Shown: positions 25,569 through 34,881, counted from the first letter of the stretch. The stretch: DNA of 53,062 nt from Vulcanimicrobiota bacterium (GCA_021107945.1 JAIORV010000196.1:1-53062); one strand, 5' to 3'. Translations and numbers: made by a program. The notes: generated from the sequence alone by a model not told the origin.

Positions 25569-26423
25569 TCAAACCTTTATTTTTCTCTGAAGAATTTCTT
25601 CAAGACCCGGATTCAGGAGAAATCTTCGGATTAAAAATTCCTCCAGGTTGTCCGGCCTTTTAAGTTCTAACTTTACCCCGGCGGAAATCTCAGCCTTTTT
25701 CATCTCGAACTCCTCATCGTTGAGACTTCTTGCCTGCTCCATCGCAAGTTCAATCCTTTCAAGGGCTTCTTTTCGCATTTTTTCATCCCGAAAATGGTTC
25801 TTTAACATCTTTTCGTGATCTGCAAGAATAAATTTCTTTACATTTCTATATTCACTCTCCGGAATTCTCCTGATTTGAGACAGTATCCTCATGAAGTGCT
25901 CATCTCCCCCCGCCTGGCCAATGCGTTCGGGGTTAGCAATACTTCTGACCGGTATAAGGCAGGCTTCATATTCACTTAGAATAACCATCTGGTTCTCATT
26001 GAGGATTTTCTTCACCTTTCCGATAAGTTCATTCATTCGTTTACCATGCTCTGACATTTTCTCATGAGTTTCCCTTTCGATTCTGATGAACTTGCGTTTC
26101 AGGTCTTCTGATACATCATTTTTTCTCATCAACTCGGCTTTCATTTTTTTAAATACCTTGCAAGTTTCGGGATTTGTACGCTCATCTTGAGTTTGTATTT
26201 TCTCCTCTAATCTTTTTGCCTCCCGGACAACTTCAAGCAACTCTTTCATCTGATCGTTTGAGAGGTAAAGTCCGTTTATCAGGTTAATTGTCTTAATATC
26301 CCTCATTAACCGATGAATTTCTTCGTTGGTTGACTTTTCTGCCGCGTCGGTTCTCCTCGGTATCACTCCCAAAAAAATGACCATGATGGATGCAATAATA
26401 AATAAAAGGATTGTTTTTCTCAT
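25569..26423 (-). CDS. Exported helical protein, unrecognised family, paralogue of 43078-43941
   Basis: 284 residues. The signal peptide (about 1-27) ends near RRTDAAEK. The rest is predicted almost entirely helical and highly charged. The N-terminal third (IHRLMRDIKTINLINGLYLS, then NDQMKEL) resembles the LTxxQ-like helices of Spy/CpxP-type periplasmic chaperones. The middle carries the shared motif CLIPVRSIANPERIGQAGG, and the C-terminus has SLNDEEFEMKK and RRFLLNPGLEEIL. The paralogue 17 kb away keeps all of these. An AAGGGGA ribosome site precedes the ATG. A sensor or chaperone role in the periplasm is a guess. Confidence 0.65.
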   Translation of the reverse strand: MRKTILLFIIASIMVIFLGVIPRRTDAAEKSTNEEIHRLMRDIKTINLINGLYLSNDQMKELLEVVREAKRLEEKIQTQDERTNPETCKVFKKMKAELMRKNDVSEDLKRKFIRIERETHEKMSEHGKRMNELIGKVKKILNENQMVILSEYEACLIPVRSIANPERIGQAGGDEHFMRILSQIRRIPESEYRNVKKFILADHEKMLKNHFRDEKMRKEALERIELAMEQARSLNDEEFEMKKAEISAGVKLELKRPDNLEEFLIRRFLLNPGLEEILQRKIKV

Positions 26424-26489
26424 TTATAAAGTCCCCTTTCTATCTGATTTCTTTATCTTTATAACGAAGAAGATTATTAATTATTGTGT

Positions 26490-26523
26490 AAACACAAAAA
26501 TTAAAGGAGGGCTATAGCCCTCC
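26490..26523 (-). terminator. Terminator after the Q/K-rich protein gene
   Basis: Perfect palindrome GGAGGGCTATAGCCCTCC (26506-26523). On the minus strand it is followed by TTTAATTTTTG. It separates the 26576 and 25569 genes. Confidence 0.7.
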
Positions 26524-26575
26524 AATTACTTTAACTGATTAATGTATTTTTGTATAAATATAATCTTGTTGTGCC

Positions 26576-27340
26576 TTACGCTACCATATCAAACGGATCC
26601 TCATTCTCCTTATGCTCATTACCAAACAATTTCAGGCTTTTTCGGGCCTTGGCTTCATAATGCTTATTGAAGGATTTCAGGTTAGAGACTCCTGAATTCC
26701 TTTTATTTCTGTCTTTTGATGTCTTGTTGTCAAACGCCTTTGTCTGGTGTCCGAGTGCTGTCAGGATCTCTCTTAAATTCCTGCGGGAATAGAGTGAGTT
26801 ATTCTGGCTTCCATATTGCTTATATTCAAGGTTTACATATTGACGAAGGTTTGAAAGGAACTTCTTCAGTTGCTGGTGTTGTGTCTGGGGCTGCTGGGGA
26901 GTATCGTTGGATACTCTTGATTGTGTCTGCTTTGTGCCCTTTCTCTGTTGAGACTTGTACATCAGGCCGATTCGCGCCGCATTATCCAAAGGCACCTTTG
27001 CCTTGGGCTGCTGCTCCTGTCCCTCTTTTGCCTGTCCCTGCTGTTTCGCCTGCTCCGTATCCTTGATTTGAGCTTTCTGAGATTCCGTCTTTTTGCCGGT
27101 ACCGGCCACATAACGGGTCATCACCTGATTGATTTTACGACGGTGTGCTTTGGGTTGTTGATCTGATTTGCTACGGGTATAGGTCTCTTTGGGGGGTTTC
27201 TTCGTTGCCTTTTGTTTCTCCGGTTCCCTTATTGTTTTGGTTTCCTGATGTCGCTTCGTTTTCTTCGAAGAAGTATGCTGATGAATGCCGACCATCTGAG
27301 AACGCATCGCCATATTGGAACCGGTAATATTTGCTGCCAT
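26576..27340 (-). CDS. Basic Gln/Lys-rich low-complexity protein, unknown
   Basis: 254 residues from the ATG at 27340, which has AAGGGTG 8 bases ahead. A TTG two codons upstream is possible. Residues about 20-150 are very rich in Gln, Lys, Thr and Pro (QAKQQGQAKEGQEQQPKAK), likely disordered and positively charged. The C-terminal third has a more ordered stretch (LKKFLSNLRQYVNLEYKQYG, then SRRNLREILTALG). No signal peptide or membrane segment is seen. Nucleic-acid or polyanion binding is possible from charge alone. It lies downstream of the kinase-pseudopilin gene 27491, after a 150-base gap. Not recognised. Confidence 0.55.
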   Translation of the reverse strand: MAANITGSNMAMRSQMVGIHQHTSSKKTKRHQETKTIREPEKQKATKKPPKETYTRSKSDQQPKAHRRKINQVMTRYVAGTGKKTESQKAQIKDTEQAKQQGQAKEGQEQQPKAKVPLDNAARIGLMYKSQQRKGTKQTQSRVSNDTPQQPQTQHQQLKKFLSNLRQYVNLEYKQYGSQNNSLYSRRNLREILTALGHQTKAFDNKTSKDRNKRNSGVSNLKSFNKHYEAKARKSLKLFGNEHKENEDPFDMVA

Positions 27341-27490
27341 ATACAAAACACCCTTTCACTTGGTTCTTTGATACTTTTATCACTACAACATGCTTCAAGG
27401 TAAAGCCGGTACATGTTAACAATATGTTAAATATTTATTAAAATTTTGTAAAATTTGATAAAAACATTCTTAGCCTGATTGAAACGGATA

Positions 27491-28774
27491 CTATTCCAGC
27501 CCCTTGCCTTTTACAAAACGTGGACGATTTCTGCCCAGAATGGCGTCACGGTGAAAATTGCCCCTGCAATAAATGGTGTAAATCTCACCGTAAACTTCCT
27601 TGCCTGAAACTCTTGTGCTGACCACTCCTTTTTTATACGAGGCTGAATATGTATCATAATCCGCCGCAGAACAGGTGGGAATAGATTTAATATAACGGGG
27701 TGTAAGGTCTTTCAAGCTGTCGGGATATTTTCCCTGATGTACCTTTGCATATTTCTCCAATGCCAGGCTTATTCCAACCAGGTTAGTGGAGCAGGAAAAA
27801 GCATGTTTCATTGGCAATTTCTTTTTCTCAAGGGATTTTTCCCATAAGTTGTATAGAGCGAAGATTCCAAGTAATGTCAGGAATACAATTAAAGCAATTC
27901 CAAGAACTCTTATAGTATGAAATTGAATCCTGGAGCCTTTCGTTTTCTTCCGGACTGCGGAATGGGCTTCGTTAACATCGACTTTCATTTTCTCCGCTGT
28001 CTGATAGCGGTCATCCGGGTCCATAGAGATAGCTTTTTTGATGATCGTTTCGAGTTTTCGATCAGCCTGTGGATTGAGCTCACGAATTCCAGGCAGGGCA
28101 AAGGGCTTATTGGATGGGTCAAAGCGTGTTATCATCTGGTATGCGGTTGCTCCCAGGGAATATATGTCGGATCGGGGATCGGTCATGCCCTTGTATTGCT
28201 CAGGTGGAGCATAACCTGGAGATCCCATCCTGACGGTATCGCTTTTTCCGGGTTTATGCTCCCGGGCTATAGTAAAATCAACCATATGAGGATTGCCCTG
28301 CTTGTCTATCACTATATTCCCGGGCTTTATATCCCTGACTATGATGGGAGGATCCTGGCTGTGAAGCAACTGAAGTAAATCCAGCATCTGGGAGAGGAAA
28401 AACAAAATTTCCTTTGATTCCATTGGGACTGTACTGGATCTGATAACCGCCTCAAGTGGTTTGCCCTCGATATATTCCTCGATAATATAATGTTTGCCGT
28501 TTTCTGTTATGAAATCATAAAGCACAGGAAGCAGGGGATGTGAAAACTTACCGAATATCTCAGCTTCACGAGAGAAGAGATTTAGCTCCTGCTTTCTATG
28601 TCGTTTGGAGAACGACTGGAACCTTAAAACCTTAACAATAGCTTCCTTGCCGTTATCTTCATTATCCTCCGCCAGGTAAACGTACGCCTGACCTCCTCCT
28701 CCTACACGCTTGAGGATTCGATAACGATTATTTATTAGATCTCCTATATTGTGAGGTTCTCTATCTCTTTTCAT
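27491..28774 (-). CDS. Membrane Ser/Thr kinase with C-terminal pseudopilin-like domain
   Basis: 427 residues. The kinase domain (about 18-270) has glycine loop VGGGGQAYVY, catalytic Lys48, and VRD at 146-148 in place of HRD. The DFG position reads DFT (166-168), and APPEQY and DIYSLGATAYQM follow. A single membrane helix (about 289-309) leads to an outside domain of about 100 residues with CSTNLVGISLALEKYA, GKYPDSLKDLTPRYI and SIPTC. This is the order of a pseudopilin head after its helix: Cys-Asn, an amphipathic helix, YP, LTPxYI, IPTC. The same head is on the kinase at 41038. It probably senses or joins a pilus-like structure and signals inward. Activity is uncertain because of DFT. Start ATG, weak ribosome site. 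Confidence 0.85.
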   Translation of the reverse strand: MKRDREPHNIGDLINNRYRILKRVGGGGQAYVYLAEDNEDNGKEAIVKVLRFQSFSKRHRKQELNLFSREAEIFGKFSHPLLPVLYDFITENGKHYIIEEYIEGKPLEAVIRSSTVPMESKEILFFLSQMLDLLQLLHSQDPPIIVRDIKPGNIVIDKQGNPHMVDFTIAREHKPGKSDTVRMGSPGYAPPEQYKGMTDPRSDIYSLGATAYQMITRFDPSNKPFALPGIRELNPQADRKLETIIKKAISMDPDDRYQTAEKMKVDVNEAHSAVRKKTKGSRIQFHTIRVLGIALIVFLTLLGIFALYNLWEKSLEKKKLPMKHAFSCSTNLVGISLALEKYAKVHQGKYPDSLKDLTPRYIKSIPTCSAADYDTYSASYKKGVVSTRVSGKEVYGEIYTIYCRGNFHRDAILGRNRPRFVKGKGLE

Positions 28775-28951
28775 ATACTTGATATTTAGTTAAAGGTATA
28801 TAAAATCTCCTTTTAAAAAAATTATATTTTATGTAATATCCGTATTTATTCAGACCCATCACTGCAGGAGAGGCTTCCAGCCTTGATTTTCGTAGCAAGA
28901 TGCCACTCCTGCAAGGGAGGATTGAATGTTTACTAATATCCTTAATTTGAC
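28775..28951. repeat. Gap with an inverted GCAGGAG/CTCCTGC repeat
   Basis: 28861-28917 carries CTGCAGGAGAGGCTTCC and GATGCCACTCCTGCAAGG, which can pair at their ends. Related sequence GTAGGAGTGGCATCCTGCCACG lies at about 44022-44045. Confidence 0.55.
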
Positions 28952-30487
28952 CTAGTAACAGCCAACTTTACTGTCGAATGTGCTATCAGGGGAATCTTCT
29001 TCAATTTTTGTTTCCCTGGGGTATGGAAATTTCCAATCGGGCATTTTTCGTTTGGTTTGCTCAAGGTAATCTTCAAATTTTTGCCCACCTGGCTTCCTGA
29101 CTTTCGGATTTATAAATCGAAGATCCAACATGATAAACTCCCACGCCCACATGCGTGCGGGACGAAAAGGGGAGAATAAGGCCTGATAAACCATATTTAA
29201 AAGGACGGAGGGAGAATATGCGTTCTTCTCGTAAGCAACCTGCGCTTCTTCCATATTCATGCTTTTCAGGGGCATCAGGATATGATGTTGATTATACCTC
29301 CACAGGTTTTTTATCTTGATGCGTCCCTCCTCCTCACATATTTTGCAATAATCGGTTCCCGGAAACGGGTTGATGATCGAGGGGGCTATGAAATCGCATT
29401 TCTTGTTGATAAATTTTACCCCGGTTTTTAATGATTCCAGGGTGTCGTTCCAGTCCCCCCAGATAAACAATCCGGTAATTGATATTCCATTATCCCGGAC
29501 GGCTTTTATAGCTTTTTTCATTAATTCAAGGGTCTGGGGTTTCCTGTATGTATTAAGAACCGTGGGATCAATGGTCTCCAGTCCCACCTGGATATTGAAA
29601 CCACCGACACTACGCAGTCTCGGAAGGAGATCCTGGTTTCGAAGAATCGAGTTAACTCCGGCTTCGATCCAGAAATATGCTTTGATTTTTCTTTTTTCCA
29701 TTTCATCGCAGAATTCGATGAGTCTTTCCCTGTCAAAAAGAAAATCGTTGTCTCCGAAAATAAAAACAGTCTTATGGTAGTCTTTTATCAGGTGCTCGAG
29801 ATTTTCACATATCCACTCCCCGGAAAAGCTTCGATAATTGGAACGCCATAGAAACGCCTCCGAGCAAAAAGAACAATTGTTGACGCATCCCCTGGAATTT
29901 GTAAGAGCGAAAGCGATATTTCCCCCCATTGGCTTTATTGAATAACGTTTCATGGGGAAAAGATCCCACGCAGGCTTTGGAAGAGTGTTAAGGTTTTCTA
30001 TCAGGGGCCTTACCGGGGTTCTTACAACTTTATCCCCTTCAAGGTATGCAAGTCCCCTGACTTCTTTGAGATTCGATTTGCTGGAAAGAGAATCGAGCAG
30101 TTCAGAAAATGTTATTTCTCCCTCTCCCTGAACAGTATAATCAAAATAACCCGTTCCCAGGAAATCCTCCGGTATGGCGGTAAACATGAAGCCGCCTCCG
30201 ACGGTCTTGATCTCGGGATCTATCATTTTTACCAGCATTGCGCAGTAAATGGCATCGTAGGATGAAGCTATCACTCCACACGAGATACCGACCACTTCGG
30301 GTTTTTCTTCCCTGACCTTGTCCTCAAGCTCTTTCCAGGATGAATCAAGCCCGTATAGATCGGCAATAGCTACATCATGTCCTCCGGCTCTCAGGTAACC
30401 TGCAATGGATGCAAGGCCGTTTGAAGCCGCGTTAAAGAGGAAAACCTTCCAGAATTTTCTTGGGGGGTCCACAAGAAGAATTTTCAT
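28952..30487 (-). CDS. B12-binding-domain radical SAM protein
   Basis: 511 residues. The N-terminal cobalamin-binding-type Rossmann fold (about 1-135; MKILLVDPPR, VVGISCGV, TVQGEGE) lacks an obvious DxHxxG histidine, as in many of this class. The radical SAM core starts at NSRGCVNNCSFC, with Cys201, Cys205 and Cys208 ligating the 4Fe-4S cluster. It resembles the class that methylates or rearranges unactivated carbons, such as hopanoid, bacteriochlorophyll and lipid enzymes. The substrate is unknown. It is last in the operon cmk-plsC-PDZ/radical SAM-this gene, 15 bases after its neighbour, so a lipid substrate is a reasonable guess but no more. Confidence 0.85.
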   Translation of the reverse strand: MKILLVDPPRKFWKVFLFNAASNGLASIAGYLRAGGHDVAIADLYGLDSSWKELEDKVREEKPEVVGISCGVIASSYDAIYCAMLVKMIDPEIKTVGGGFMFTAIPEDFLGTGYFDYTVQGEGEITFSELLDSLSSKSNLKEVRGLAYLEGDKVVRTPVRPLIENLNTLPKPAWDLFPMKRYSIKPMGGNIAFALTNSRGCVNNCSFCSEAFLWRSNYRSFSGEWICENLEHLIKDYHKTVFIFGDNDFLFDRERLIEFCDEMEKRKIKAYFWIEAGVNSILRNQDLLPRLRSVGGFNIQVGLETIDPTVLNTYRKPQTLELMKKAIKAVRDNGISITGLFIWGDWNDTLESLKTGVKFINKKCDFIAPSIINPFPGTDYCKICEEEGRIKIKNLWRYNQHHILMPLKSMNMEEAQVAYEKNAYSPSVLLNMVYQALFSPFRPARMWAWEFIMLDLRFINPKVRKPGGQKFEDYLEQTKRKMPDWKFPYPRETKIEEDSPDSTFDSKVGCY

Positions 30488-30502
30488 CTGAAAAACCTCA
30501 AA

Positions 30503-31852
30503 TTATTTGCCTTTTTTTCCGTAATATTTCCTGTCGTGTTTAATTTGCTGCCCTGTGATTCCGCCAATGAGCCCCCCGGCATTTGTAGCGACAGACTTGA
30601 ATGGTACTCCGATTCTTTTCTGTATGTCGTCAGGCTTGTAATCGTCCAGGAATAAGCCTTTGTTGAGCAAAACATCGGGATATATTATTAAATCAGGCTT
30701 TTTCTTGTTTTTCAACTCCTTTTGAAGTGTTCTTAGTATGTCCTGTCCTGTCAGGAGGCCTGTAACTGTTGTTGTCTTGCCGAAGAAAGAGTTCCTTACC
30801 GGTATGAGTGAAACAGTTAATTTTTTAACTGTTCTGAATTCTTTTATAAGGGGTTTGAGAATTTTTTCACCGAGGATTCCTGTTATTACCCAGACATTCC
30901 TTTTCTCTTCCAGTGATTGAGTAAGATATCGACGTCTTCTATTGAAATCGGTAATTAACTTTCTGCAAAGACCCACGCCGTTTCCAATCTGATCAAAATA
31001 TCCATAATGAGAATGTTTTGGGAAGTCTTTCTCCATCATCAGGTAAAATTCGTCGGACATGTAAAAGATTGGAAATCCGAACTTGTTCCTTGCCCTTTCC
31101 TGGAACTTCTTTACCATCACATAGATTTGTCTTGCCTCCGCAGGTCTGATGCTCCGGAGATTTTTATCCTTATTTTTAAATTTTGTCAAACCCACCGGAA
31201 CAATTGATACGGTTTTTATTGTGGGATGTAGTGAGAACAGATCCTGAAGGGTCTTTTTAAGAACCTTGCCATCATTTACATTAGGAATAATGACAATCTG
31301 AGTATGACATTGTATGCCATGCAATTTCAATTTATTCAGGGGTTTCAGGATGTTCCCGGCCGATTGGCTTCCCAGCATCCCCACCCTTACTGAAGGATCG
31401 GTGGCATGGATGCTTACGTATAGTGGAGAAAGTCTCTGCTCGGTAATACGACGCAAGTCCTTCTCAGATATATTAGTAAGTGTTATGTAGTTGCCATGAA
31501 GGAATGAGAGTCTGTAATCATCATCCTTTAGATAAAGTGTTTTCCTCATCTTGCGAGGCATTTGATCAACAAAACAGAACATGCACTTATTATTACAAGT
31601 GCGTATTCCATCAAAAATTTCATTCTCGAAATCAAGACCCAGACTTTCCGACTCATTCTTGTGGATGACTGTTGAGTGTGGCATTCCTTCTCTGATGTAG
31701 TTTATTTCAAGTTTGAATTCAACGATCTGAAAGTAGTAATCGAGTATATCTCTTAATAACTGACCGTTGATTGTTATGATTTCATCACCTGCCCGGAAGC
31801 CGAATTTTTGTCCCATACCTCCGGGATCCACGCGGGAAATAATTGCTCCCAT
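30503..31852 (-). CDS. PDZ-domain radical SAM protein with DUF512 (TIGR03279-like)
   Basis: 449 residues. A PDZ domain (about 1-65; GQKFGFRAGDEIITINGQ) is followed by an unusual Fe-S motif with Cys86, Cys90 and Cys93 in TCNNKCMFCFVDQMPRKMRK, then LSFLHGNYITLTN. The C-terminal DUF512 region begins near FGFPIFYMSDEFYLM. This architecture is conserved in clostridia and cyanobacteria but has no assigned reaction. Its ATG overlaps the plsC stop by one base (TAATG), so the two are translationally coupled. Cytoplasmic. The pairing with plsC and cmk suggests a membrane-lipid or RNA-related housekeeping role; this is inference. Confidence 0.88.
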   Translation of the reverse strand: MGAIISRVDPGGMGQKFGFRAGDEIITINGQLLRDILDYYFQIVEFKLEINYIREGMPHSTVIHKNESESLGLDFENEIFDGIRTCNNKCMFCFVDQMPRKMRKTLYLKDDDYRLSFLHGNYITLTNISEKDLRRITEQRLSPLYVSIHATDPSVRVGMLGSQSAGNILKPLNKLKLHGIQCHTQIVIIPNVNDGKVLKKTLQDLFSLHPTIKTVSIVPVGLTKFKNKDKNLRSIRPAEARQIYVMVKKFQERARNKFGFPIFYMSDEFYLMMEKDFPKHSHYGYFDQIGNGVGLCRKLITDFNRRRRYLTQSLEEKRNVWVITGILGEKILKPLIKEFRTVKKLTVSLIPVRNSFFGKTTTVTGLLTGQDILRTLQKELKNKKKPDLIIYPDVLLNKGLFLDDYKPDDIQKRIGVPFKSVATNAGGLIGGITGQQIKHDRKYYGKKGK

Positions 31853-32466
31853 TAAGTTTCAAGATCCTCCTTTAGTTTTCGTATTGATTCTGTTAATTTA
31901 TCTGTGATTTTTTGCATTTTTTCTTTTCTGCTGCCCTCGAATTGATCGGGATAAATGGGATCGCCATACTTGACAATAATCTGTTTGTACTTCGGGATAA
32001 TCCCTGATTTGATTTTTGCATTTAATGTACCGGTTATGGCAGTGGGTACAATGGGTACATCAGCCATCAGGGAAATCATGGCGGCGCCGTGTTTTCCTTC
32101 GCCGACTTTTCCATCTTCTGAGCGGGTTCCCTCGGGAAACATTCCCAGGGCTTCTCCATTTTTCAATAAACTTAGCGCTTTTTTGAGAACTTTTCTATCA
32201 AACTTGTCTCTTTCCACCGGGAATGCACCCATAATTGTGATGAATTTACCCATAATTTTTTTATCGAAAAGCTCTTTTTTCGCCATGAAATTGATTTTTC
32301 GCTTTCGAAGTACAATTCCTACAACAAATGGATCATGATAACTTACATGATTTGACGCCAGAATCACTCCGCCGGTTTTTGGAATCTTGTCTTTATCAAT
32401 ATACTTTAGCTTGCAGAAATTATGATAGAAAAGCCTTAAAAGACCTCTGCCAATTTTATACAACAT
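31852..32466 (-). CDS. plsC: 1-acyl-sn-glycerol-3-phosphate acyltransferase
   Basis: 204 residues, normal for bacterial PlsC. The catalytic NHxxxxD box is NHVSYHD (His40, Asp45), and the glycerol-phosphate binding box is FPEGTRS (110-116). It acylates lysophosphatidic acid to phosphatidic acid at the inner membrane. It lies 25 bases after cmk and overlaps the PDZ/radical SAM gene by one base. A cmk-plsC pair is common in clostridia and related groups. The ribosome site is weak, consistent with coupling to cmk. Confidence 0.92.
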   Translation of the reverse strand: MLYKIGRGLLRLFYHNFCKLKYIDKDKIPKTGGVILASNHVSYHDPFVVGIVLRKRKINFMAKKELFDKKIMGKFITIMGAFPVERDKFDRKVLKKALSLLKNGEALGMFPEGTRSEDGKVGEGKHGAAMISLMADVPIVPTAITGTLNAKIKSGIIPKYKQIIVKYGDPIYPDQFEGSRKEKMQKITDKLTESIRKLKEDLET

Positions 32467-32491
32467 AAGAAATCACGTTTCCCATAAATCT

Positions 32492-33172
32492 TTACATTCT
32501 TTCCCTTGCATACTTCTCCAGTAAGTCAACCATTTCATCTATACTTAAATCGGAGGAGTCAACTTCAACCGCGTCTGCGGTTTTTACAAGGGGATTATCC
32601 TTTCTCGTGGAGTCAATCCTGTCTCTTTGTCTGATATTTTCCAGAATCTCACATAACTCCTTTTTTTCTCCATTATTCTCAAGTTCTTTTTGTCTTCGAA
32701 TCGCTCTTTTTTGGGGTGAAGCTACAAGGAAAATTTTCAGGTCGGCATCAGGCAGGACATTCGATCCTATGTCTCTCCCGGCCATTACTACGTTTTCCTT
32801 GCGAGCCATCTCTCTTTGTTCTTTCACCAGGATTATTCGAATATCCCGGATGCTGGCGACAATCGAAACCAACCTGTCCACTTCGGGTTTAAACAGGTCT
32901 TCCGTAACATCTGTCCATTTTGCGTTGTCTTGGACCATTACTTTGTAGCCCGTTTTCGATTGGGGATCCTGCTTGATTTTCATATTAATATTTCTTGCAA
33001 TCTCAATCAGGCTGTCTTTATTGTCAAAATTAATATTCTTCTCAATCGCCTTGTATGTTACCGCCCGGTACATCGCCCCTGTGTCAATATATAAAAATCC
33101 CAGTCTTCCGGTAAGAAGTCTTGCCGCCGTGCTCTTTCCTGATGCGGCTGGGCCGTCTATGGCAATCTGCAA
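32492..33172 (-). CDS. cmk: Cytidylate kinase
   Basis: 226 residues. The P-loop is GPAASGKST (7-15), then the CMP-binding DTGAMYRAVTYKA and GRDIGSNVLPDADLKIFL, with the lid RQKELENNGEKK and the RQRDRIDSTR motif. It phosphorylates CMP and dCMP for nucleic acid and CDP-lipid synthesis. The start codon is TTG, with AAAGGAGACC ahead; no upstream ATG is available because a heptamer repeat begins about 20 bases away. First gene of a four-gene unit with plsC and two radical SAM genes. Confidence 0.94.
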   Translation of the reverse strand: MQIAIDGPAASGKSTAARLLTGRLGFLYIDTGAMYRAVTYKAIEKNINFDNKDSLIEIARNINMKIKQDPQSKTGYKVMVQDNAKWTDVTEDLFKPEVDRLVSIVASIRDIRIILVKEQREMARKENVVMAGRDIGSNVLPDADLKIFLVASPQKRAIRRQKELENNGEKKELCEILENIRQRDRIDSTRKDNPLVKTADAVEVDSSDLSIDEMVDLLEKYARERM

Positions 33173-33189
33173 CTTTGGTCTCCTTTCAG

Positions 33190-33429
33190 TATGGGAGGTG
33201 GGAAACGGGAAACGGGAAACGGGAAACGGGAAACGGGAAACGGGAGGTGAGATGGGGAAACCACGAAGCCACGGAGAACACGGAGTTTTTTATTTTCAGA
33301 TTCTTCGTGGACTTCGTGTCTTCGTGGTAAATAACTCCGATCTCCGCCTTCCGTAATCCGTTTATCGGGGCGAGACGACCCTCCTACAATTCCAATTTCC
33401 AACTTCCATTTTCCATCTTCCGGCTTCCG
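33190..33429. repeat. GGGAAAC heptamer array, CACGAAG inverted repeat and TTCCATTTTCCATC run
   Basis: 33197-33242 is about six tandem GGGAAAC units. 33257-33330 holds CCACGAAGCCACGGAG against CTTCGTGGACTTCGTG. About 33350-33386 has a CGGGGCGAGACGACCCTCCTAC unit, also at 38385-38405. 33389-33428 is a TTCCAA/TTCCAT run reaching the stop codon of the M16 gene. Confidence 0.8.
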
Positions 33430-34881
33430 TTATCTCCTGTATCTGACCCTATTCTGTGAGGGTGGTTCAATAATTAAAATCGTGTAATTCTCCAGATATT
33501 TTCTTGCTACCTCCTGGACGTCATCGACGGTCACCCTGTTCATTCTTCGTAAAAGATTCTCGTCAAAATTCCTTCCCAGTCCAAGGGCTGAATAATATGC
33601 AAGGTAATGTGTTTGTCCTGCTGTTGTCTCTCTTGCGAGGAGATATTTTCCAAGGACTTTTCGCTTTGTTGCTGACAATTCCTTTTCTCCGATTTTCCAT
33701 TGTTTGAGTTTGTTGATTTCCTTGAAAATCTTTTTTCGGCATTTATAAAGACTCTTGGGGTTTGTAACAACATAAACGATCATATGCGACGGTCCCTCAA
33801 GTTCCGGGTATTTGGATTGAAGCTGATAAGCAAGCCCCTCCTTCTCACGAAGCTCTATAAAGAGCCTGCTTGAGAGTCCCTCTCCCAGTAATGTCTCCAG
33901 TATCTTTGCTGCCGGATAGTCGGGAGATTTTACACCGGGTGCGGGAAATCCTATAAAAATCCATGCCATACCGGAGGAAGCTTGCAGGTGGAGTTTTTTC
34001 TCCTGCCTCATCGGTTCCCATGGAATATCGACGACACTTACATTCTGTCTCGGCATATCCGAAAGGAGCTTCTCACAAAGATTGATGATATCCTGTCCCT
34101 TGACGTCGCCACAGACCGAGAGAACCATTCGATTGGAGCAATAAAATTTTTCATAGAACATCCTGAGGTCTTCAACATTCAGCCTCCGGACGGTATTCTT
34201 GAAACCCGCTACGGGTTGTCGGTATGGGTGGTAACGGTAGAATTGCTTTAAAAATATCTCGTTTATAATGCCGTATGCTGATTTGTTTCCCTCTATTCGC
34301 TGAATAATCTTACGTTTTTCTTCCTCAAGAATTCCTTCTTTAAATCCGGGATGCTTGATGACTTCGAGCATTCTCTTGAAATTGATTCTGAATGTGTCCT
34401 TTGTGGATATCAGTTTAATATATGCAAAATCAGGCGAGGTTCCACCGGTTACAAAACACCCGTCAGCTTCCGCCTTTCCCTTGAGGGGAATGAATTTATC
34501 CTTTCCTCCACCTCTGAGCATCATCGCCTGTATAACGCCTGTGATGCCCCCGTAAGTGTCCATTTCCTGCATCACGCCAACCTTTATTATCATCTCCGCG
34601 CTTACAATACCACACCCGGGTCTCTCCTGAACCAGTATTTTCATGCCGTTGGGCAATGTCTCATAAAAGATCCTGCCCCCCTCGGAATGATAATCGGGGC
34701 GGTATGTCCAGGGTAGGGGAGTCTTACCCAAAACAGGTGTTTTAAACGAACTTGGATATTTGCTTGTATTATCTGCTATCGCTGAAGATGAAATTCCGTA
34801 GAAGCCTGTTAATAATATCAATATAAAAACAGGCAAAATAACTTTTAGAAATCGTAGATTATTTTGGGCTTTAATTTTCAT
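33430..34881 (-). CDS. M16-family peptidase homologue without the zinc motif (partner subunit)
   Basis: 483 residues with a signal peptide (about 1-36). It has the M16 fold: an N-terminal half, a glycine-rich linker, and the C-terminal GLAYQLQS and SALGLGR segments. The region that should carry HxxEH reads GGITGVIQAMMLRGGG, so the zinc ligands are missing. Such a subunit usually forms a closed dimer with a catalytic M16 protein and carries the Arg/Tyr pair that grips substrate. That partner is the gene just upstream in transcription (35152-36597). Together they would degrade short peptides in the periplasm. Confidence 0.88.
   Translation of the reverse strand: MKIKAQNNLRFLKVILPVFILILLTGFYGISSSAIADNTSKYPSSFKTPVLGKTPLPWTYRPDYHSEGGRIFYETLPNGMKILVQERPGCGIVSAEMIIKVGVMQEMDTYGGITGVIQAMMLRGGGKDKFIPLKGKAEADGCFVTGGTSPDFAYIKLISTKDTFRINFKRMLEVIKHPGFKEGILEEEKRKIIQRIEGNKSAYGIINEIFLKQFYRYHPYRQPVAGFKNTVRRLNVEDLRMFYEKFYCSNRMVLSVCGDVKGQDIINLCEKLLSDMPRQNVSVVDIPWEPMRQEKKLHLQASSGMAWIFIGFPAPGVKSPDYPAAKILETLLGEGLSSRLFIELREKEGLAYQLQSKYPELEGPSHMIVYVVTNPKSLYKCRKKIFKEINKLKQWKIGEKELSATKRKVLGKYLLARETTAGQTHYLAYYSALGLGRNFDENLLRRMNRVTVDDVQEVARKYLENYTILIIEPPSQNRVRYRR

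Noticed and set aside
33121-33402. Open frames across the GGGAAAC heptamers
   Set aside because: The translated products are short periodic peptides from a tandem repeat, without ribosome sites.
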